A stretch of 64,000 nt of DNA from Nocardia terrae (GCF_009760405.1 NZ_WRPP01000002.1:310001-374000), one strand, 5' to 3'; numbered from the stretch's first letter, positions 35,358 to 49,983 are shown. A program made the numbers and translations. The notes: generated by a model from the letters alone, not told the origin.

Positions 35358-36716
35358 GTGAGTGATGGGCTGTTCGATGCGCCGGGCACGCAGGCCGTAG
35401 CCGACGAGTTCGAGGCGAGTGCTGCGCGCATCCCGAGTGGAGATGACCGGTTTGCGCCGCTGGCCGTGCGCATGCGTCCGCGCACCCTCGACGAGGTGAT
35501 CGGGCAGCAGCATCTACTCGGGCCGGGGTCACCCCTACGCCGGTTGATCGAGGGGTCGGGGGCGGCGTCGGTGCTGCTGTACGGGCCGCCGGGAACCGGG
35601 AAGACCACGCTGGCCTCGCTGCTCTCGCGGGCGACCGGGCGGCGGTTCGAGGCGCTCTCGGCACTGTCGGCGGGCGTGAAGGAAGTCCGGGCGGTCATCG
35701 ATCTGGCGCGGCGGCGACTCACCGCGGGTGAGCAGACCGTGCTGTTCATCGATGAGGTGCACCGGTTTTCGAAGACGCAGCAGGACGCGTTGCTGGCCGC
35801 GGTCGAGAACCGGATCGTGCTGCTGGTCGCGGCGACGACCGAGAATCCGTCGTTCTCGGTGGTCTCGCCGCTGCTGTCGCGATCGCTGGTGTTGCAGCTG
35901 CAATCGTTGTCCGAGGACGACATTCGCGCGGTGCTGAAGCGGGCCATCGAGGATCCACGGGGTTTGGCGGGGGAGTACAAGGTCACCGACGCGGCGCTCG
36001 ATCACATCGTGCGGATCGCGGGCGGGGACGCGCGGCGCTCGCTGACTGCGCTGGAGGCGTCGGCGGAATCGTCGTTGGACGGCACCGTCGATGTGGAGCT
36101 GGTCGAGGCGAGTGTCGACAAGGCCGCGGTGCGCTACGACCGGGCCGGGGATCAGCACTACGACGTGATCAGCGCATTCATCAAGTCACTGCGCGGTTCC
36201 GACGTCGACGCCGCGCTCCACTATCTCGCGCGCATGATCAGTGCCGGTGAGGATCCGCGATTCATCGCCCGCCGCTTGATGATCCAGGCCAGCGAGGAAG
36301 TCGGCATGGCCGACCCGATGGCTTTGCAGACCGCGGTCGCCGCGGCCCAGGTGGTGCAGCTGGTCGGCATGCCCGAGGCGCAGCTGGCGTTGACACAGGC
36401 CACGATTCACATTGCCACCGCGCCGAAATCGGGTTCGGTGCCGAAGAGTCTGGGCGCCGCCATGGCGGATGTGCGCGCGGGCAAGGCGGGCGCGGTGCCC
36501 GCGCATCTGCGCGACGGCCACTACGCGGGCGCGGCGGCGCTGGGCAACGCGCAGGGCTACAAGTACCCGCACGATCATCCCGATGGTGTGCTGGCCCAGC
36601 AATATCCGCCGGACCAGCTGGTCGGCACCGACTACTACGTGCCGACCGACCACGGTTACGAACGCGAAGTCGGTCCCCGCGTCACCAAACTCCGCCGGAT
36701 CGTCCGGGGCAAATAA
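35358..36716 (+). CDS. rarA: Replication-associated recombination protein A (RarA/MgsA)
   Basis: This 452-residue clamp-loader-like AAA+ ATPase has Walker [10 protein letters not shown] near 76-84, Walker [10 protein letters not shown] near 129-137, the sensor 1 ATTENPSF near 155-162, and the C-terminal MgsA domain with [20 protein letters not shown] and [13 protein letters not shown]. RarA acts at stalled replication forks and on SSB-coated DNA. The GTG at 35358 was chosen because it matches the short family N-terminus; the frame opening at 35316 has no better signal. It matches Rv2559c by synteny. Confidence 0.95.
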   Translation: MSDGLFDAPGTQAVADEFEASAARIPSGDDRFAPLAVRMRPRTLDEVIGQQHLLGPGSPLRRLIEGSGAASVLLYGPPGTGKTTLASLLSRATGRRFEALSALSAGVKEVRAVIDLARRRLTAGEQTVLFIDEVHRFSKTQQDALLAAVENRIVLLVAATTENPSFSVVSPLLSRSLVLQLQSLSEDDIRAVLKRAIEDPRGLAGEYKVTDAALDHIVRIAGGDARRSLTALEASAESSLDGTVDVELVEASVDKAAVRYDRAGDQHYDVISAFIKSLRGSDVDAALHYLARMISAGEDPRFIARRLMIQASEEVGMADPMALQTAVAAAQVVQLVGMPEAQLALTQATIHIATAPKSGSVPKSLGAAMADVRAGKAGAVPAHLRDGHYAGAAALGNAQGYKYPHDHPDGVLAQQYPPDQLVGTDYYVPTDHGYEREVGPRVTKLRRIVRGK

Positions 36717-36724
36717 CGCCGCCT

Positions 36725-36793
36725 GCGCATTTGCGTCACGTGCCGAATTGCATTGCGTGCCAGAACGGGTTGTTCGGCGTAGCGCGAATGCGC
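36725..36793. terminator. Inverted repeat between rarA and the acetyltransferase gene
   Basis: GCGCATTTGCG at 36725-36735 can pair with CGCGAATGCGC at 36783-36793 with one G-T type mismatch, enclosing 47 bases. It fills the 89-base gap between two convergent genes and probably helps end both transcripts, although the loop is long for a classical terminator. Confidence 0.4.
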
Positions 36794-36805
36794 CTGCAGC
36801 GCTGC

Positions 36806-37465
36806 TCAGTCCGCGAGCAGCCCGTTGTGGAAGGCGATCTTCTCGATCTCGCCGGGGGTGCCGCCCATGATGGCGCGCACGTTCTCAGTGATGAGTTCGA
36901 CCGGCCAGTTCCACCAGGCGGCGCGCAGCAGCCGGGCCACATCGGCATCGGAGAAGCGCTGCTTCACCACCTGTGCCGGATTCCCGCCCACGATCGTGTA
37001 CGGCGGCACGTCGGCGGTGACGACCGCGCCCGTGGCGATGATCGCCCCGTCGCCGATCCTCACGCCCGGCATGATCAGCGTGTTGTAGCCGAACCACACG
37101 TCGTTGCCGACCACGGTGTCGCCCTTGGACGGGATCGAGGTGATGATGTCCATCGTCTCCTCGGCCCAGGTGCCGCCGAAGATGGTGAAGGGGAACGTCG
37201 ACACGCCCGAGGTGGCGTGGTTGGCGCCGGCCATGATGAAGCGGGTGCCGGTGGCGATGGCGCAGTATTTGCCGATGATGAGCTTCTCGGGCCCGAAGGC
37301 GTAGAGCACGTTCTCGGATTCGAAGGCCGTCGGCTTTTCCGGATCGTCGAAGTAGGTGTAGTCGCCGACCACGATGTTCGGCGAGGTCACATGCGGTTTC
37401 AGGAAGACCGTCCGAGGCGCGTGCGGCAGCGGGAATGGCTGGGATGGGTCCGGGATCACAGTCAC
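36806..37465 (-). CDS. CatB-related O-acetyltransferase (hexapeptide repeat)
   Basis: This 219-residue protein has the left-handed beta-helix pattern of xenobiotic acetyltransferases: IIGKYCAIATGTRFIMAGANHAT near 80-102 with the catalytic His, then TVVGNDVWFGYNTLIMPGVRIGDGAIIATGAVV repeats split over about 127-160, and the VVGGNPAQVVKQRF-like ending. CatB/VatD enzymes move acetyl from acetyl-CoA to a hydroxyl of a drug or sugar; the substrate here is unknown. The GTG at 37465 gives a normal family length; the frame extending to 37615 would overlap the alaS start region. Confidence 0.88.
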   Translation of the reverse strand: MTVIPDPSQPFPLPHAPRTVFLKPHVTSPNIVVGDYTYFDDPEKPTAFESENVLYAFGPEKLIIGKYCAIATGTRFIMAGANHATSGVSTFPFTIFGGTWAEETMDIITSIPSKGDTVVGNDVWFGYNTLIMPGVRIGDGAIIATGAVVTADVPPYTIVGGNPAQVVKQRFSDADVARLLRAAWWNWPVELITENVRAIMGGTPGEIEKIAFHNGLLAD

Positions 37466-37536
37466 CCCGGCGATGGTAGCTATCGCCCGGTGGTGGGTGG
37501 AAACGCCCTGGACCGCGACCGGTAGGCTGGATGGTT

Positions 37537-40203
<2,667 letters not shown>

Positions 40204-40821
40204 ATGGGCTCCGACACATCCGACGCACCGGGTCCCGAACGCGGGACCCGGTCCACCACGGATGCCGGATTCGCCCGAATCCCGACCGAGGCCTCCGGGG
40301 TCTCGGCCGGGCGCGAATTCGCTTCCGAACGGCCCAGCGCCGAACGGGATCCGGGCCGGGGCCGCCGCCTCGGCATCGATGTGGGTTCGGTCCGCATCGG
40401 GGTCGCCTCGAGCGATCCCGACGGCCTGCTCGCCACCCCGGTCGAGACGGTGCCGCGTGCGAAGAAGGTCGCCCCCGGCACTCTCGCGTCCGATTTATCC
40501 AGAATTGCCGAACTTGTGCGGGAATACGAGGTCGTCGAGGTGATCGTCGGCCTGCCGCGCACATTGCGCGGGGAGAGCGGGTCTTCCGCTAAGCTGGCGG
40601 CCACCTTCGCGGGCCGTTTGCGGAGCCTGATCGCCCCGGTGCCGGTGCGACTTTCCGACGAACGTTTGACTACGGTGTCTGCTGCACGTGCGTTGCGAGA
40701 CAGTGGAGTTCGCGCACGCGGGCAGCGGCAGGTGATCGATCAGGCCGCCGCCGTGTCGATCCTGCAAGGATGGTTGGACGAACGGAGTGCCCTATTGAAG
40801 CCGCGTGGTGAGGACGCATGA
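40204..40821 (+). CDS. ruvX: YqgF/RuvX-type Holliday junction resolvase-like protein
   Basis: This 205-residue protein has a Pro/Ser/Glu-rich extension (1-55) ahead of the RNase H-like fold of Yqg[22 protein letters not shown] split near 56-76, [18 protein letters not shown] near 112-129, and [15 protein letters not shown] near 150-164. The family is linked to pre-16S rRNA processing and Holliday junction cleavage. It begins right after the alaS stop and overlaps mltG by four bases, the same alaS-yqgF-mltG-aroE order as M. tuberculosis. The N-terminal extension is longer than usual for the family. Confidence 0.93.
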   Translation: MGSDTSDAPGPERGTRSTTDAGFARIPTEASGVSAGREFASERPSAERDPGRGRRLGIDVGSVRIGVASSDPDGLLATPVETVPRAKKVAPGTLASDLSRIAELVREYEVVEVIVGLPRTLRGESGSSAKLAATFAGRLRSLIAPVPVRLSDERLTTVSAARALRDSGVRARGQRQVIDQAAAVSILQGWLDERSALLKPRGEDA

Positions 40822-42302
40822 CCGACCGCTGGACGCGGGCCGAGGAACGCTACCGGCAGAACGCCGAACGGCGTTACCGCCGCGACGATCTGGACTGGTC
40901 CGAAGCGGACGATTACGAGGACGACACCACCGTCATCCCCCGCTACGAGGATGAGGGCTACGACGACGCACACTACGAGGGCGACGAGTACGACGACGAG
41001 CCCCCGCTCGCGCCGGAACCGCCGCGCCGCAGCGCGCCGCAGCGTGCCGAGCGAGTCGGGCGCCGTGCGGCGGAGAAGCCGACGCGGGGCGGTTCCCGCT
41101 CCGGCGGTCGCGGCCAGCGGCCCAAGCGCTCCCGCATGGCCTCGCGAAAGGCGGCCGAGCGCAAGCGGCGTCGGCGCAATCTGTTCGTCATCGCGGGCGT
41201 GTTCGCCGTATTGTTCGTCGGCGCAGTCGGATTCGCGGGCTGGAAGTTTCTCGGCAAGCTGAACGGTCCCGAGGACTTCTCCGGTCCGCAGGGTCCGCTC
41301 GCGGTCATCCAGATCAAGTCGGGCGACACCTCGACCCAGATCGCGCAGACGATGGCCGACAAGGGCGTCGTCAAGAGCAGCGGAGCGTTCTACGAAGCGG
41401 CCGTGCGCAATACGAACATGAACTCCATCCAGCCCGGCTACTACGCCATCCCGAGCCACAGCAAGGGCTCCGAGGCGGTGACCGCGCTGTTCAGCAAGGA
41501 TGCCCGGGTCGGCAATGTGGTCATCTCCGAGGGCCGCCAGCTGCACGACTCCAACGACGCCAGCACCAACGCGCGCAAGGACGGCATCTACCGCAAGATC
41601 GCCGACGCCAGCTGCGTCGGCACCGGCGCCGCCGCCAAATGCGTGACCTACGAACAGCTGGACCAGGCCGGGGCGGGTGACCCGGTCGCCCTGGGCGTCC
41701 CGGCGTGGGCGCTGGACCGCGTGAAGGCGGCGCCGGACCGCTCGCGCCAGCTCGAGGGTCTGATCGCCGGCGGCACCATGGATTTCGATCCCACCGCCAG
41801 CCCGCTGGACATCCTCAAGCAGCTGGTGTCCCTCAGCGCGCAGAGCTACGAGGCGAGCGGGCTGCTGCAGTCCGGGTCGGCCAACGGTCTCTCGCCCTAC
41901 GACACGCTGATCGCGGCGTCGCTGGTGGAGCGGGAAGCGCTGCCGCAGGACATGTCCAAGGTGGCGCGGGTCATCGTGAACCGCCTGGCGGCCAAGCAGA
42001 AGCTGGAATTCGACTCGACGGTCAACTACACGCTGGCGCAGACCGAGGTCGCCACCACCGACTCCGACCGCAGCCGTCAGACCCCGTGGAACACCTACGC
42101 CATGGTCGGACTGCCCGCGACCCCGATCTCCGCGCCGTCGCTGGATGCCATGCGCGCGATGGAGAATCCCGCGCCGGGACCGTGGCTGTACTTCGTCACC
42201 GTCGACAAGCAGGGCACCACGTTGTTCACCGACGACTACAAGGAGCACCTGCGCAATATCGAAAAGGCCAGGCAGAGTGGAATCCTCGACAGTGGACGGT
42301 AA
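40818..42302 (+). CDS. mltG: Endolytic murein transglycosylase MltG
   Basis: This 494-residue protein has a long charged cytoplasmic N-terminus (1-115; Tyr/Asp/Glu then Arg/Lys-rich), a membrane helix at about 118-140, a LysM-like subdomain, and the YceG catalytic domain with [16 protein letters not shown] near 363-378, where the Glu of VERE is the expected catalytic residue. MltG cuts nascent glycan strands and sets their length. The C-terminus [26 protein letters not shown] is typical. It overlaps both ruvX (4 bases) and aroE (26 bases). Confidence 0.95.
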   Translation: MTDRWTRAEERYRQNAERRYRRDDLDWSEADDYEDDTTVIPRYEDEGYDDAHYEGDEYDDEPPLAPEPPRRSAPQRAERVGRRAAEKPTRGGSRSGGRGQRPKRSRMASRKAAERKRRRRNLFVIAGVFAVLFVGAVGFAGWKFLGKLNGPEDFSGPQGPLAVIQIKSGDTSTQIAQTMADKGVVKSSGAFYEAAVRNTNMNSIQPGYYAIPSHSKGSEAVTALFSKDARVGNVVISEGRQLHDSNDASTNARKDGIYRKIADASCVGTGAAAKCVTYEQLDQAGAGDPVALGVPAWALDRVKAAPDRSRQLEGLIAGGTMDFDPTASPLDILKQLVSLSAQSYEASGLLQSGSANGLSPYDTLIAASLVEREALPQDMSKVARVIVNRLAAKQKLEFDSTVNYTLAQTEVATTDSDRSRQTPWNTYAMVGLPATPISAPSLDAMRAMENPAPGPWLYFVTVDKQGTTLFTDDYKEHLRNIEKARQSGILDSGR

Positions 42303-43101
42303 GCGCAGGGCGGCGGTGCTGGGTAGCCCGATCGCGCATTCGCGCTCACCGCAACTGCATCTGGCGGCCTACCGGGCGCTGGGCCTGGACTGGACCTACG
42401 AGCGCATCGAGTGCACCGGCGAGCAGCTGCCCGGGCTGGTGGACGGGCTCGGGCCGGAATGGGTCGGGCTGTCGGTGACCATGCCGGGCAAGGTCGCCGC
42501 GCTCGCCTACGCCGACGAGCGGACCGCACGCGCCGAGCTGGTCGGATCGGCGAACACCCTGGTGCGCACCGAGACCGGCTGGCGCGCCGACTGCACCGAC
42601 GTGGACGGCGTGCGCGGCGCGCTGGAAGGCGCGGGCGTGAAAGAGATCGCGCGAGCCGTCGTGCTGGGCGCCGGCGGCACCGCCCGCCCGGCCCTGCTGG
42701 CGCTCGCGGATCTGGGCGCGCACACCGTCACCATCGTGGCCCGCGACCGCCGCCGCGCCGCCGACACCCTCGAATTGGCCGAGCAGCTGGGCATGTCGGC
42801 CGAGGTGCTCGATTTCGATCCCGAGGGGCTGCTGTTCGTCTGCTCCGATGTGGACGCCGTGGTCAGCACGGTGCCCGCCGAGGCCGCCGCGGCCGTGGCG
42901 GATTCGGTGGCGGTGGCCCCGGTCGTGCTGGACGCCATCTACAACCCCTGGCCGACCCCGCTCGCCGAAGCCGTTGCCCGCGCGGGCAATACCGTCGTGA
43001 GCGGTCTCGACATGCTGCTGAACCAGGCCTACGGTCAGGTCGAGCAGTTCACCGGCAAGCCCGCCCCGCGCGCGGAAATGGCCGCGGCGCTACAGGACTG
43101 A
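42277..43101 (+). CDS. aroE: Shikimate dehydrogenase
   Basis: This 274-residue protein shows the shikimate-binding GSPIAHSRSPQLHLAAYRALG split near 14-34, SVTMPGKVAAL with the catalytic Lys near 70-80, SANTLVR, the NADP site VLGAGGTARPAL near 128-139, and GLDMLLNQAYGQVEQFTG near 250-267. It reduces 3-dehydroshikimate to shikimate. The GTG at 42277 lies inside the 3' end of mltG, with AAGG upstream; a GTG five codons later is an alternative. Its 3' end overlaps the convergent DUF3291 gene by 12 bases. Confidence 0.93.
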   Translation: MESSTVDGKRRAAVLGSPIAHSRSPQLHLAAYRALGLDWTYERIECTGEQLPGLVDGLGPEWVGLSVTMPGKVAALAYADERTARAELVGSANTLVRTETGWRADCTDVDGVRGALEGAGVKEIARAVVLGAGGTARPALLALADLGAHTVTIVARDRRRAADTLELAEQLGMSAEVLDFDPEGLLFVCSDVDAVVSTVPAEAAAAVADSVAVAPVVLDAIYNPWPTPLAEAVARAGNTVVSGLDMLLNQAYGQVEQFTGKPAPRAEMAAALQD

Positions 43102-43548
43102 TTCCGGGACCTCGGGCTCGAAGGACTGCCGGAAGGTGAAAGCGTAAGGCGTGGGACCGTTCTCGCGCAGATGGGCCAGGCGGCGCATGGCGTCGTCGAG
43201 GGTCGGCAGTTCGCCTTCCGGCAGCCACCACAGCACCGTGAACACCTCGCGCAGCGGGATGAACCATTCCCGGCGGCGGCGCACATAGTCCATGTGGCCG
43301 CTGCGATAGACGTAGTCGAACAAGGCTTCTCGCGATTCCCACACGCTCATGTTGACGAGCATGTCGGGGTCGCTGTCGTGTCGTAGCGAGGTGGCGTTGT
43401 TGGATTCGCCGTCGACCATGCGCCAGACGAAGCCGGGGGAGGAGTCGGCGACGGCGTTGATCTCGTCGAGGGCGGCGAAGAATTCGGCGACCCGGGGATC
43501 GCCTTCGGGGGCGACCATGCGCCCGATATTGAGCTGTGCGAGGTGCAT
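43090..43548 (-). CDS. DUF3291-like protein
   Basis: This 152-residue soluble protein begins MHLAQLNIGRM and carries the DUF3291 pattern: a conserved WRMVDGESNNAT segment near 42-53, VNMSVWESREALFDYVYRSGH near 65-85 and WWLPEGELPTLDDAMRRL near 107-124. It is a ferredoxin-like dimeric alpha/beta barrel relative, probably a small-molecule binding or monooxygenase-like protein; no reaction is known. It starts 13 bases after the stop of the HTH regulator gene, with a short palindrome between, so the two are likely co-transcribed and functionally linked. Confidence 0.85.
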   Translation of the reverse strand: MHLAQLNIGRMVAPEGDPRVAEFFAALDEINAVADSSPGFVWRMVDGESNNATSLRHDSDPDMLVNMSVWESREALFDYVYRSGHMDYVRRRREWFIPLREVFTVLWWLPEGELPTLDDAMRRLAHLRENGPTPYAFTFRQSFEPEVPESVL

Positions 43549-43561
43549 GGCTCGACTATAA

Positions 43562-44179
43562 CTAGTCGGTATTGGTTTTAGAAAAGGAAACGCAGCATCG
43601 ACCGGGAGCCGGATCCATCCGCGCGGTCCAGCCCGCCGCCGCGGCCGGACCGGCCAGCAGGGCCAGATTCATGCCGCAGACCAGCGGCGGAAAGTCCACG
43701 GCGAGCTTGTGGAAGGGGCAATTGCGCAGCCGCAGGGTCTCGCCGTCCGGATACGGCTCGTAGCCCTGGTCGCGCAGCGCGTCGATGAGGTCGCGGCCCT
43801 CGAGCTGAGGTGCGTGCGCGGCCGCCGCCTGCTCGATCGCCTCCTCGAAGCCCTCGTGCTCGACCACCTCGGCGAGAATCGTTGCGACCGTGCGATAGTC
43901 GCGGGCCGGCAGGCTGACGGTGAACTCGGCCTCGGCGCGCCGATAGAACTTGGCGGGCCGTCCCGAACCCGGCCCGGTGCGTCCCTCCGGGCGGCGGAAC
44001 ACCGCGTCGAGCAGTCCGGCCTCGGTGAGCTTGTCCAGATGGAAGGCGGCCAGCGGTCGTTTGATCCCGACCGCCTCGGCCGCCTCGTCCCGGCTGACAT
44101 CGTGATCGGCGGCCGCGACGTAGTCGTAGAGCCGCTTGCGAATCGGGTCCTGCAGTAGGGCGACGGCTTCGATGCTCAC
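43562..44179 (-). CDS. ArsR-like winged-helix regulator with C-terminal cysteine/histidine cluster
   Basis: This 205-residue protein has an N-terminal winged helix (about 8-70: DPIRKRLYDYV, VSRDEAAEAVGIKRPLAAFHLDKL) and a sensor region that ends with NCPFHKLA near 152-159, CGMN near 168 and GRCCVSF near 194-200. The Cys/His spacing suggests an iron-sulfur or metal site, like predicted ArsR/SufR-type regulators. It probably controls itself, the DUF3291 gene and perhaps the divergent B-4DMT gene. The ligand is unknown. Confidence 0.82.
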   Translation of the reverse strand: MSIEAVALLQDPIRKRLYDYVAAADHDVSRDEAAEAVGIKRPLAAFHLDKLTEAGLLDAVFRRPEGRTGPGSGRPAKFYRRAEAEFTVSLPARDYRTVATILAEVVEHEGFEEAIEQAAAAHAPQLEGRDLIDALRDQGYEPYPDGETLRLRNCPFHKLAVDFPPLVCGMNLALLAGPAAAAGWTARMDPAPGRCCVSFSKTNTD

Positions 44180-44242
44180 ACCGCATTTCTAGCAGCGTGT
44201 CGGGCCCGGGTGTGTCCTGCGGCCCCGGTCCCGCTATGGTTC

Positions 44243-44256
44243 TGGAACAAGTTTCA
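44243..44256. promoter_or_regulatory. KstR-like sequence in the divergent promoter of the HTH and B-4DMT genes
   Basis: TGGAACAAGTTTCA matches TnnAACnnGTTnnA at every fixed base, but its arms are one base short of perfect symmetry. It lies 46 bases ahead of the ATG at 44303 and 63 bases from the divergent start at 44179. It may instead be the operator of the adjacent ArsR-like regulator. Confidence 0.4.
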
Positions 44257-44302
44257 ATTCTTTGGGTTCGGCCGAACGGCCGCGCAGGTTAAGGTGATCG
44301 AC

Positions 44303-44776
44303 ATGAATGCGTGGGTGTTGCGCGCCGTGGGCTTGGGGGCGCTGACCGTTGTGCTGGAGACCCTGCTCGGCTTCGGCATGATGACCTGGCCGACCGCCGG
44401 TGCGTATATGCGGATCCTGTGCCTGATCGTGCTGGTCGGCGCGGTCATCGCCTGGGGCGTGCTGGACGGTCGCGCCGACCGCCGCGCCAATCCCGATCCC
44501 GAGCAGGGTGGCGATCTGACCATGCGCTGGCTCAAGGCCGCCCTCGCCGGTGGCGTCGGGGCCGGGCTGGTCGCCTGGATCCTCGACTTCATCCCCAAGT
44601 TCGACCTGGGCCACCAGGGACTGCTGTTCAACGTCACCTCGGGCGCGGCCTGGATCGTGCTGCTGATCTTCATTCCGGGCATGCTCGGGGTGGCCATCGG
44701 CCGCTTCCTGGTCGGGCGTGAGGGCAAGAAGAGCGCCCCCGCCGCCCCTTCGGCCCCCGCCCCCGCCAACGCCTGA
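44303..44776 (+). CDS. B-4DMT-like small membrane protein
   Basis: This 157-residue protein has four hydrophobic helices (about 4-24, 33-53, 78-100 and 110-135) with a charged cytoplasmic loop GRADRRANPDPEQGGD and an Ala/Pro-rich tail. The pattern matches the four-helix B-4DMT family annotated as transporters in actinobacteria; substrate and direction are unknown. The ATG at 44303 follows AAGGTGATCG. A textbook terminator follows. It is divergent from the ArsR-like regulator gene. Confidence 0.8.
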   Translation: MNAWVLRAVGLGALTVVLETLLGFGMMTWPTAGAYMRILCLIVLVGAVIAWGVLDGRADRRANPDPEQGGDLTMRWLKAALAGGVGAGLVAWILDFIPKFDLGHQGLLFNVTSGAAWIVLLIFIPGMLGVAIGRFLVGREGKKSAPAAPSAPAPANA

Positions 44777-44791
44777 CACCCCGGATCTTCA

Positions 44792-44825
44792 CCCCGCGCC
44801 GCACTGCTTGCGGCGCGGGGTTTTT
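44792..44825 (+). terminator. Intrinsic terminator after the B-4DMT gene
   Basis: CCCCGCGCCGCA pairs over 12 bp with TGCGGCGCGGGG across a CTGCT loop and is followed by TTTTT at 44821-44825. This is the clearest intrinsic terminator in the window. It may also end the MarR gene transcript on the other strand. Confidence 0.92.
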
Positions 44826-44838
44826 CGTCTGCGGCCGT

Positions 44839-45318
44839 TCAGGTCCGAGTCGTCTCCTCGATCTCCTGAGCCCAGGCGCTGAGGCCCGCGATGAAGCCCT
44901 CCCGCTGGTCGGGGGTCAGTCGATTCATGGCGCGCAGGAGCACATCGCTACGGCGGTCGAGGAATTCGCCGAATTCGGCGTGCCGCTCGGGCGGCACCGA
45001 CAGCAGGGTCCGGCGGTGATCGGCCGGATCGCTCTCGCGGCGTAGCCATCCCGCGCGGGTGAGTTCGCCGCTGAGCTGGCTGGTATTGGTCAGGCTCAGG
45101 TTCAACTGCCGCGCCACTTCGCCCACGCTCATCGGGCCGGACGACCACACGTGCGCCAGCACCGCGCCGTGTCGCGGACCCAGGCCCGCGGCCTCGAAGG
45201 CCTGCCGCATCCCCGCGGGCATGTCCTGTTTGGCGCGCCGCAGGAACGAGGAGATCAGCGGCACCACGGTCACCAATCGGTCCCGCAGCTCCGTATCGAC
45301 CGGATGCGCTTGCGCCAC
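44839..45318 (-). CDS. MarR-family transcriptional regulator
   Basis: This 159-residue protein has the MarR dimer and winged-helix layout: an N-terminal helix VVPLISSFLRRAKQ, recognition region [32 protein letters not shown] split near 77-108 and the wing ESDPADHRRTLLSV near 110-123, then the dimer helix. The start is the GTG at 45318, which has GGGAGG five bases upstream; the frame reaches 45357 but without such a signal. It is divergent from the small membrane protein/multicopper oxidase pair, which it probably represses through the palindrome at 45367. Confidence 0.88.
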   Translation of the reverse strand: MAQAHPVDTELRDRLVTVVPLISSFLRRAKQDMPAGMRQAFEAAGLGPRHGAVLAHVWSSGPMSVGEVARQLNLSLTNTSQLSGELTRAGWLRRESDPADHRRTLLSVPPERHAEFGEFLDRRSDVLLRAMNRLTPDQREGFIAGLSAWAQEIEETTRT

Positions 45319-45366
45319 TGTGCCTCCCATTCGTGCTTGACAGCTACCAGCATACAAGTTCAGACT

Positions 45367-45381
45367 TCTGAATTATTCAGA
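45367..45381. promoter_or_regulatory. Palindromic operator between marR and the multicopper oxidase operon
   Basis: TCTGAATTATTCAGA is a perfect inverted repeat (six bases each side of TTA), nested inside an outer AGTTC/GAACT pair. Its AT-rich character, size and position 25 bases before the ATG at 45406 fit a MarR-family operator covering both divergent promoters. Confidence 0.7.
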
Positions 45382-45405
45382 TTCTAGAACTATTGAGAGG
45401 TGCCG

Positions 45406-45837
45406 ATGAGCACTCGGACCTGGCAACTGGTGTTGCGCACGGCTACCACCCTGGTCACCCTCGACGTTTTCGCCCAGGCCATGTTCGCGGGCCGATTCAT
45501 GGCGGGCAGCTACGACGCGCTCGACGCCCACGCGGTGAACGCGGCCGTGCTGTTCGTCGGAGTCGTGCTGCTGACACTGTGTTTCGCGGCCGCGTGGCGG
45601 TTCGCGGGCACGCCCGGACGGTTCGTCGGCATCGGTGCGGTGATCGCGGTGATCACGGGACTGCAGATCATGTTCGGCTACCGCATGGCGCTGGCCGTGC
45701 ACATTCCGCTCGGGGTGGTGATAGTGGCCGGACTGCTGAACCTGACGGTGCGGAGCTGGAATCTCGTCGAGGCGTCGGTCGAGCCGACGGCCGCCGAGCA
45801 GATCGCGGCGGAGCCGACCGTGGAGGCGGGCCGATGA
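45406..45837 (+). CDS. Four-helix membrane protein coupled to the multicopper oxidase
   Basis: This 143-residue protein has about four hydrophobic helices spread over residues 8-128, with few charged residues until the acidic C-terminal tail. The family is not certain. GAGAGG precedes the ATG at 45406. It overlaps the multicopper oxidase gene as ATGA, so the two are made together. It might anchor the oxidase, pass electrons or copper to it, or take part in membrane sensing; none of these is shown by the sequence. Confidence 0.72.
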   Translation: MSTRTWQLVLRTATTLVTLDVFAQAMFAGRFMAGSYDALDAHAVNAAVLFVGVVLLTLCFAAAWRFAGTPGRFVGIGAVIAVITGLQIMFGYRMALAVHIPLGVVIVAGLLNLTVRSWNLVEASVEPTAAEQIAAEPTVEAGR

Positions 45838-47411
45838 ATTCGCGGATGTCGCGGCGCGCCATGCTGCGGACGGTGGCCGCGCTCGGCGTGGCCGGGGCGG
45901 CGGGCGCGTGGCAGCTGTCGGTGGATTCGCCCGCCGACCGGCTGCACCTGACCAGCGCGGCGCGGCTGCCGGAACCGTTCACCCTGCCATTGGCCGTGCC
46001 GCCCGTGCTCGCGCCCGAGCGGCGCGACGACGCCACCGACTACTACCGGATCGTGCAGCGGGTCGCGAATGCCAGTGTGCTGCCGGGCTATTCGACGCCG
46101 ATCTGGGGTTACAACGGGATCTTCCCCGGGCCGACCGTGGTGTCGAATCGGGCCCGGCGCACGGTGGTCACGCATCGCAACGAGCTGCCGGTGCCCGCGG
46201 TCGTGCACCTGCACGGCGGGCACGTGCCCGAGGAATCGGACGGGTATCCGACGGATCTGCTGTATCCGGTGGGCGGCGGCATGGACGCCATGGGCGACAC
46301 GATGGGACGTCCGGATCCCTCGGCGCACACCACGATCGGGGAACGCGACTACACCTATCCGGGCGGGCAGCCCGCGGCGACGCTCTGGTACCACGATCAC
46401 CGGATGGATTTCACCGGGCCGTCGGTGTGGCGCGGACTGGCCGGATTCCATCTGGTGACCGACGATGCCGAGCAACGGCTGGGGCTGCCCTCGGGTGTGC
46501 GCGACATCCCGATCATGCTCGCCGACCGGGCATTCGACGCGCGCGGCGGGTTCGTGTACCCGGCGCTGGATCCGACCTCGACGCACACGCCCGGGGTGAG
46601 CGGGAAGTTCGGGCGCGGTGTGCTCGGTGACGTGGTGCTGGTCAACGGGGTGCCGTGGCCCGCGCATCGCGTCGACACGGCGCGCTACCGGCTGCGATTG
46701 CTCAATGCGTCCAATGCCCGGGTGTACCGCTTGCGCTTCGACCGCCGCGGCGGCTCACTGCCGATCGTGCAGATCGGATCCGACGGCGGATTGCTCGCGC
46801 GGCCACAGGAATTGACCGAGCTGACCATCGCACCCGGCGAACGCTACGACGTGGTCGCGGACTTCTCGGGGTGCGCGGTCGGCGAGCAGGTCACCGTCTA
46901 CAACGACCTCGGTGCCGGAACCACCACGCGGGTCATGCGATTCGAGGTCGCCCAGCAGGTGACCGACACCGCGGTCGTCCCCGACCGGTTGACCGAATTC
47001 GAGACGCTCGAGCGCCGCACCGCGGTCGCCACGCGCCGCTTCGCCTTCCGGCAAGGCGATGCGGGCGGCATGCGCGGGTGGGTGATCAACGGCCACGCCT
47101 ACGATCCGGTCACACCGATCGCGCGGCCCCGGTTGGGCGAGGTCGAGATCTGGCAGGTCTCCACCGATCTCGACCATCCGATTCACCTGCACCTCAACCA
47201 GTTCCAGGTGCTCTCGCGCAACGGCCGGGCGCCGCTGGCCGCCGACGGCGGGTGGAAGGACACCCTCTACCTCACCGCCACCGGCATGGCCGAGATCGCC
47301 GTCCGGTTCACCGACCACGCGGGGCGGTTCGTCATGCACTGCCACAACCTCGAACACGAGGACATGGCGATGATGGCGACCTTCACCACCACCGCCGGCA
47401 TCGGCGCCTGA
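45834..47411 (+). CDS. Tat-exported multicopper oxidase
   Basis: This 525-residue protein begins with a Tat-type signal (SRRAMLRTVAALGVAGAAGA at about 6-25). Copper ligands are visible as HLHGGH near 124-129, WYHDHR near 186-191, HPIHLHLNQF near 447-456 and HCHNLEHEDMAMM near 502-514, the last giving the Cys, His and axial Met of the type 1 copper. It belongs to the CotA/CueO/laccase group and would oxidise phenols, metals or small organics outside the membrane. GGAGG precedes the ATG. Its stop lies one base from the end of the convergent aroB gene. Confidence 0.92.
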   Translation: MNSRMSRRAMLRTVAALGVAGAAGAWQLSVDSPADRLHLTSAARLPEPFTLPLAVPPVLAPERRDDATDYYRIVQRVANASVLPGYSTPIWGYNGIFPGPTVVSNRARRTVVTHRNELPVPAVVHLHGGHVPEESDGYPTDLLYPVGGGMDAMGDTMGRPDPSAHTTIGERDYTYPGGQPAATLWYHDHRMDFTGPSVWRGLAGFHLVTDDAEQRLGLPSGVRDIPIMLADRAFDARGGFVYPALDPTSTHTPGVSGKFGRGVLGDVVLVNGVPWPAHRVDTARYRLRLLNASNARVYRLRFDRRGGSLPIVQIGSDGGLLARPQELTELTIAPGERYDVVADFSGCAVGEQVTVYNDLGAGTTTRVMRFEVAQQVTDTAVVPDRLTEFETLERRTAVATRRFAFRQGDAGGMRGWVINGHAYDPVTPIARPRLGEVEIWQVSTDLDHPIHLHLNQFQVLSRNGRAPLAADGGWKDTLYLTATGMAEIAVRFTDHAGRFVMHCHNLEHEDMAMMATFTTTAGIGA

Positions 47412-49979
<2,568 letters not shown>

Positions 49980-49983
<4 letters not shown>

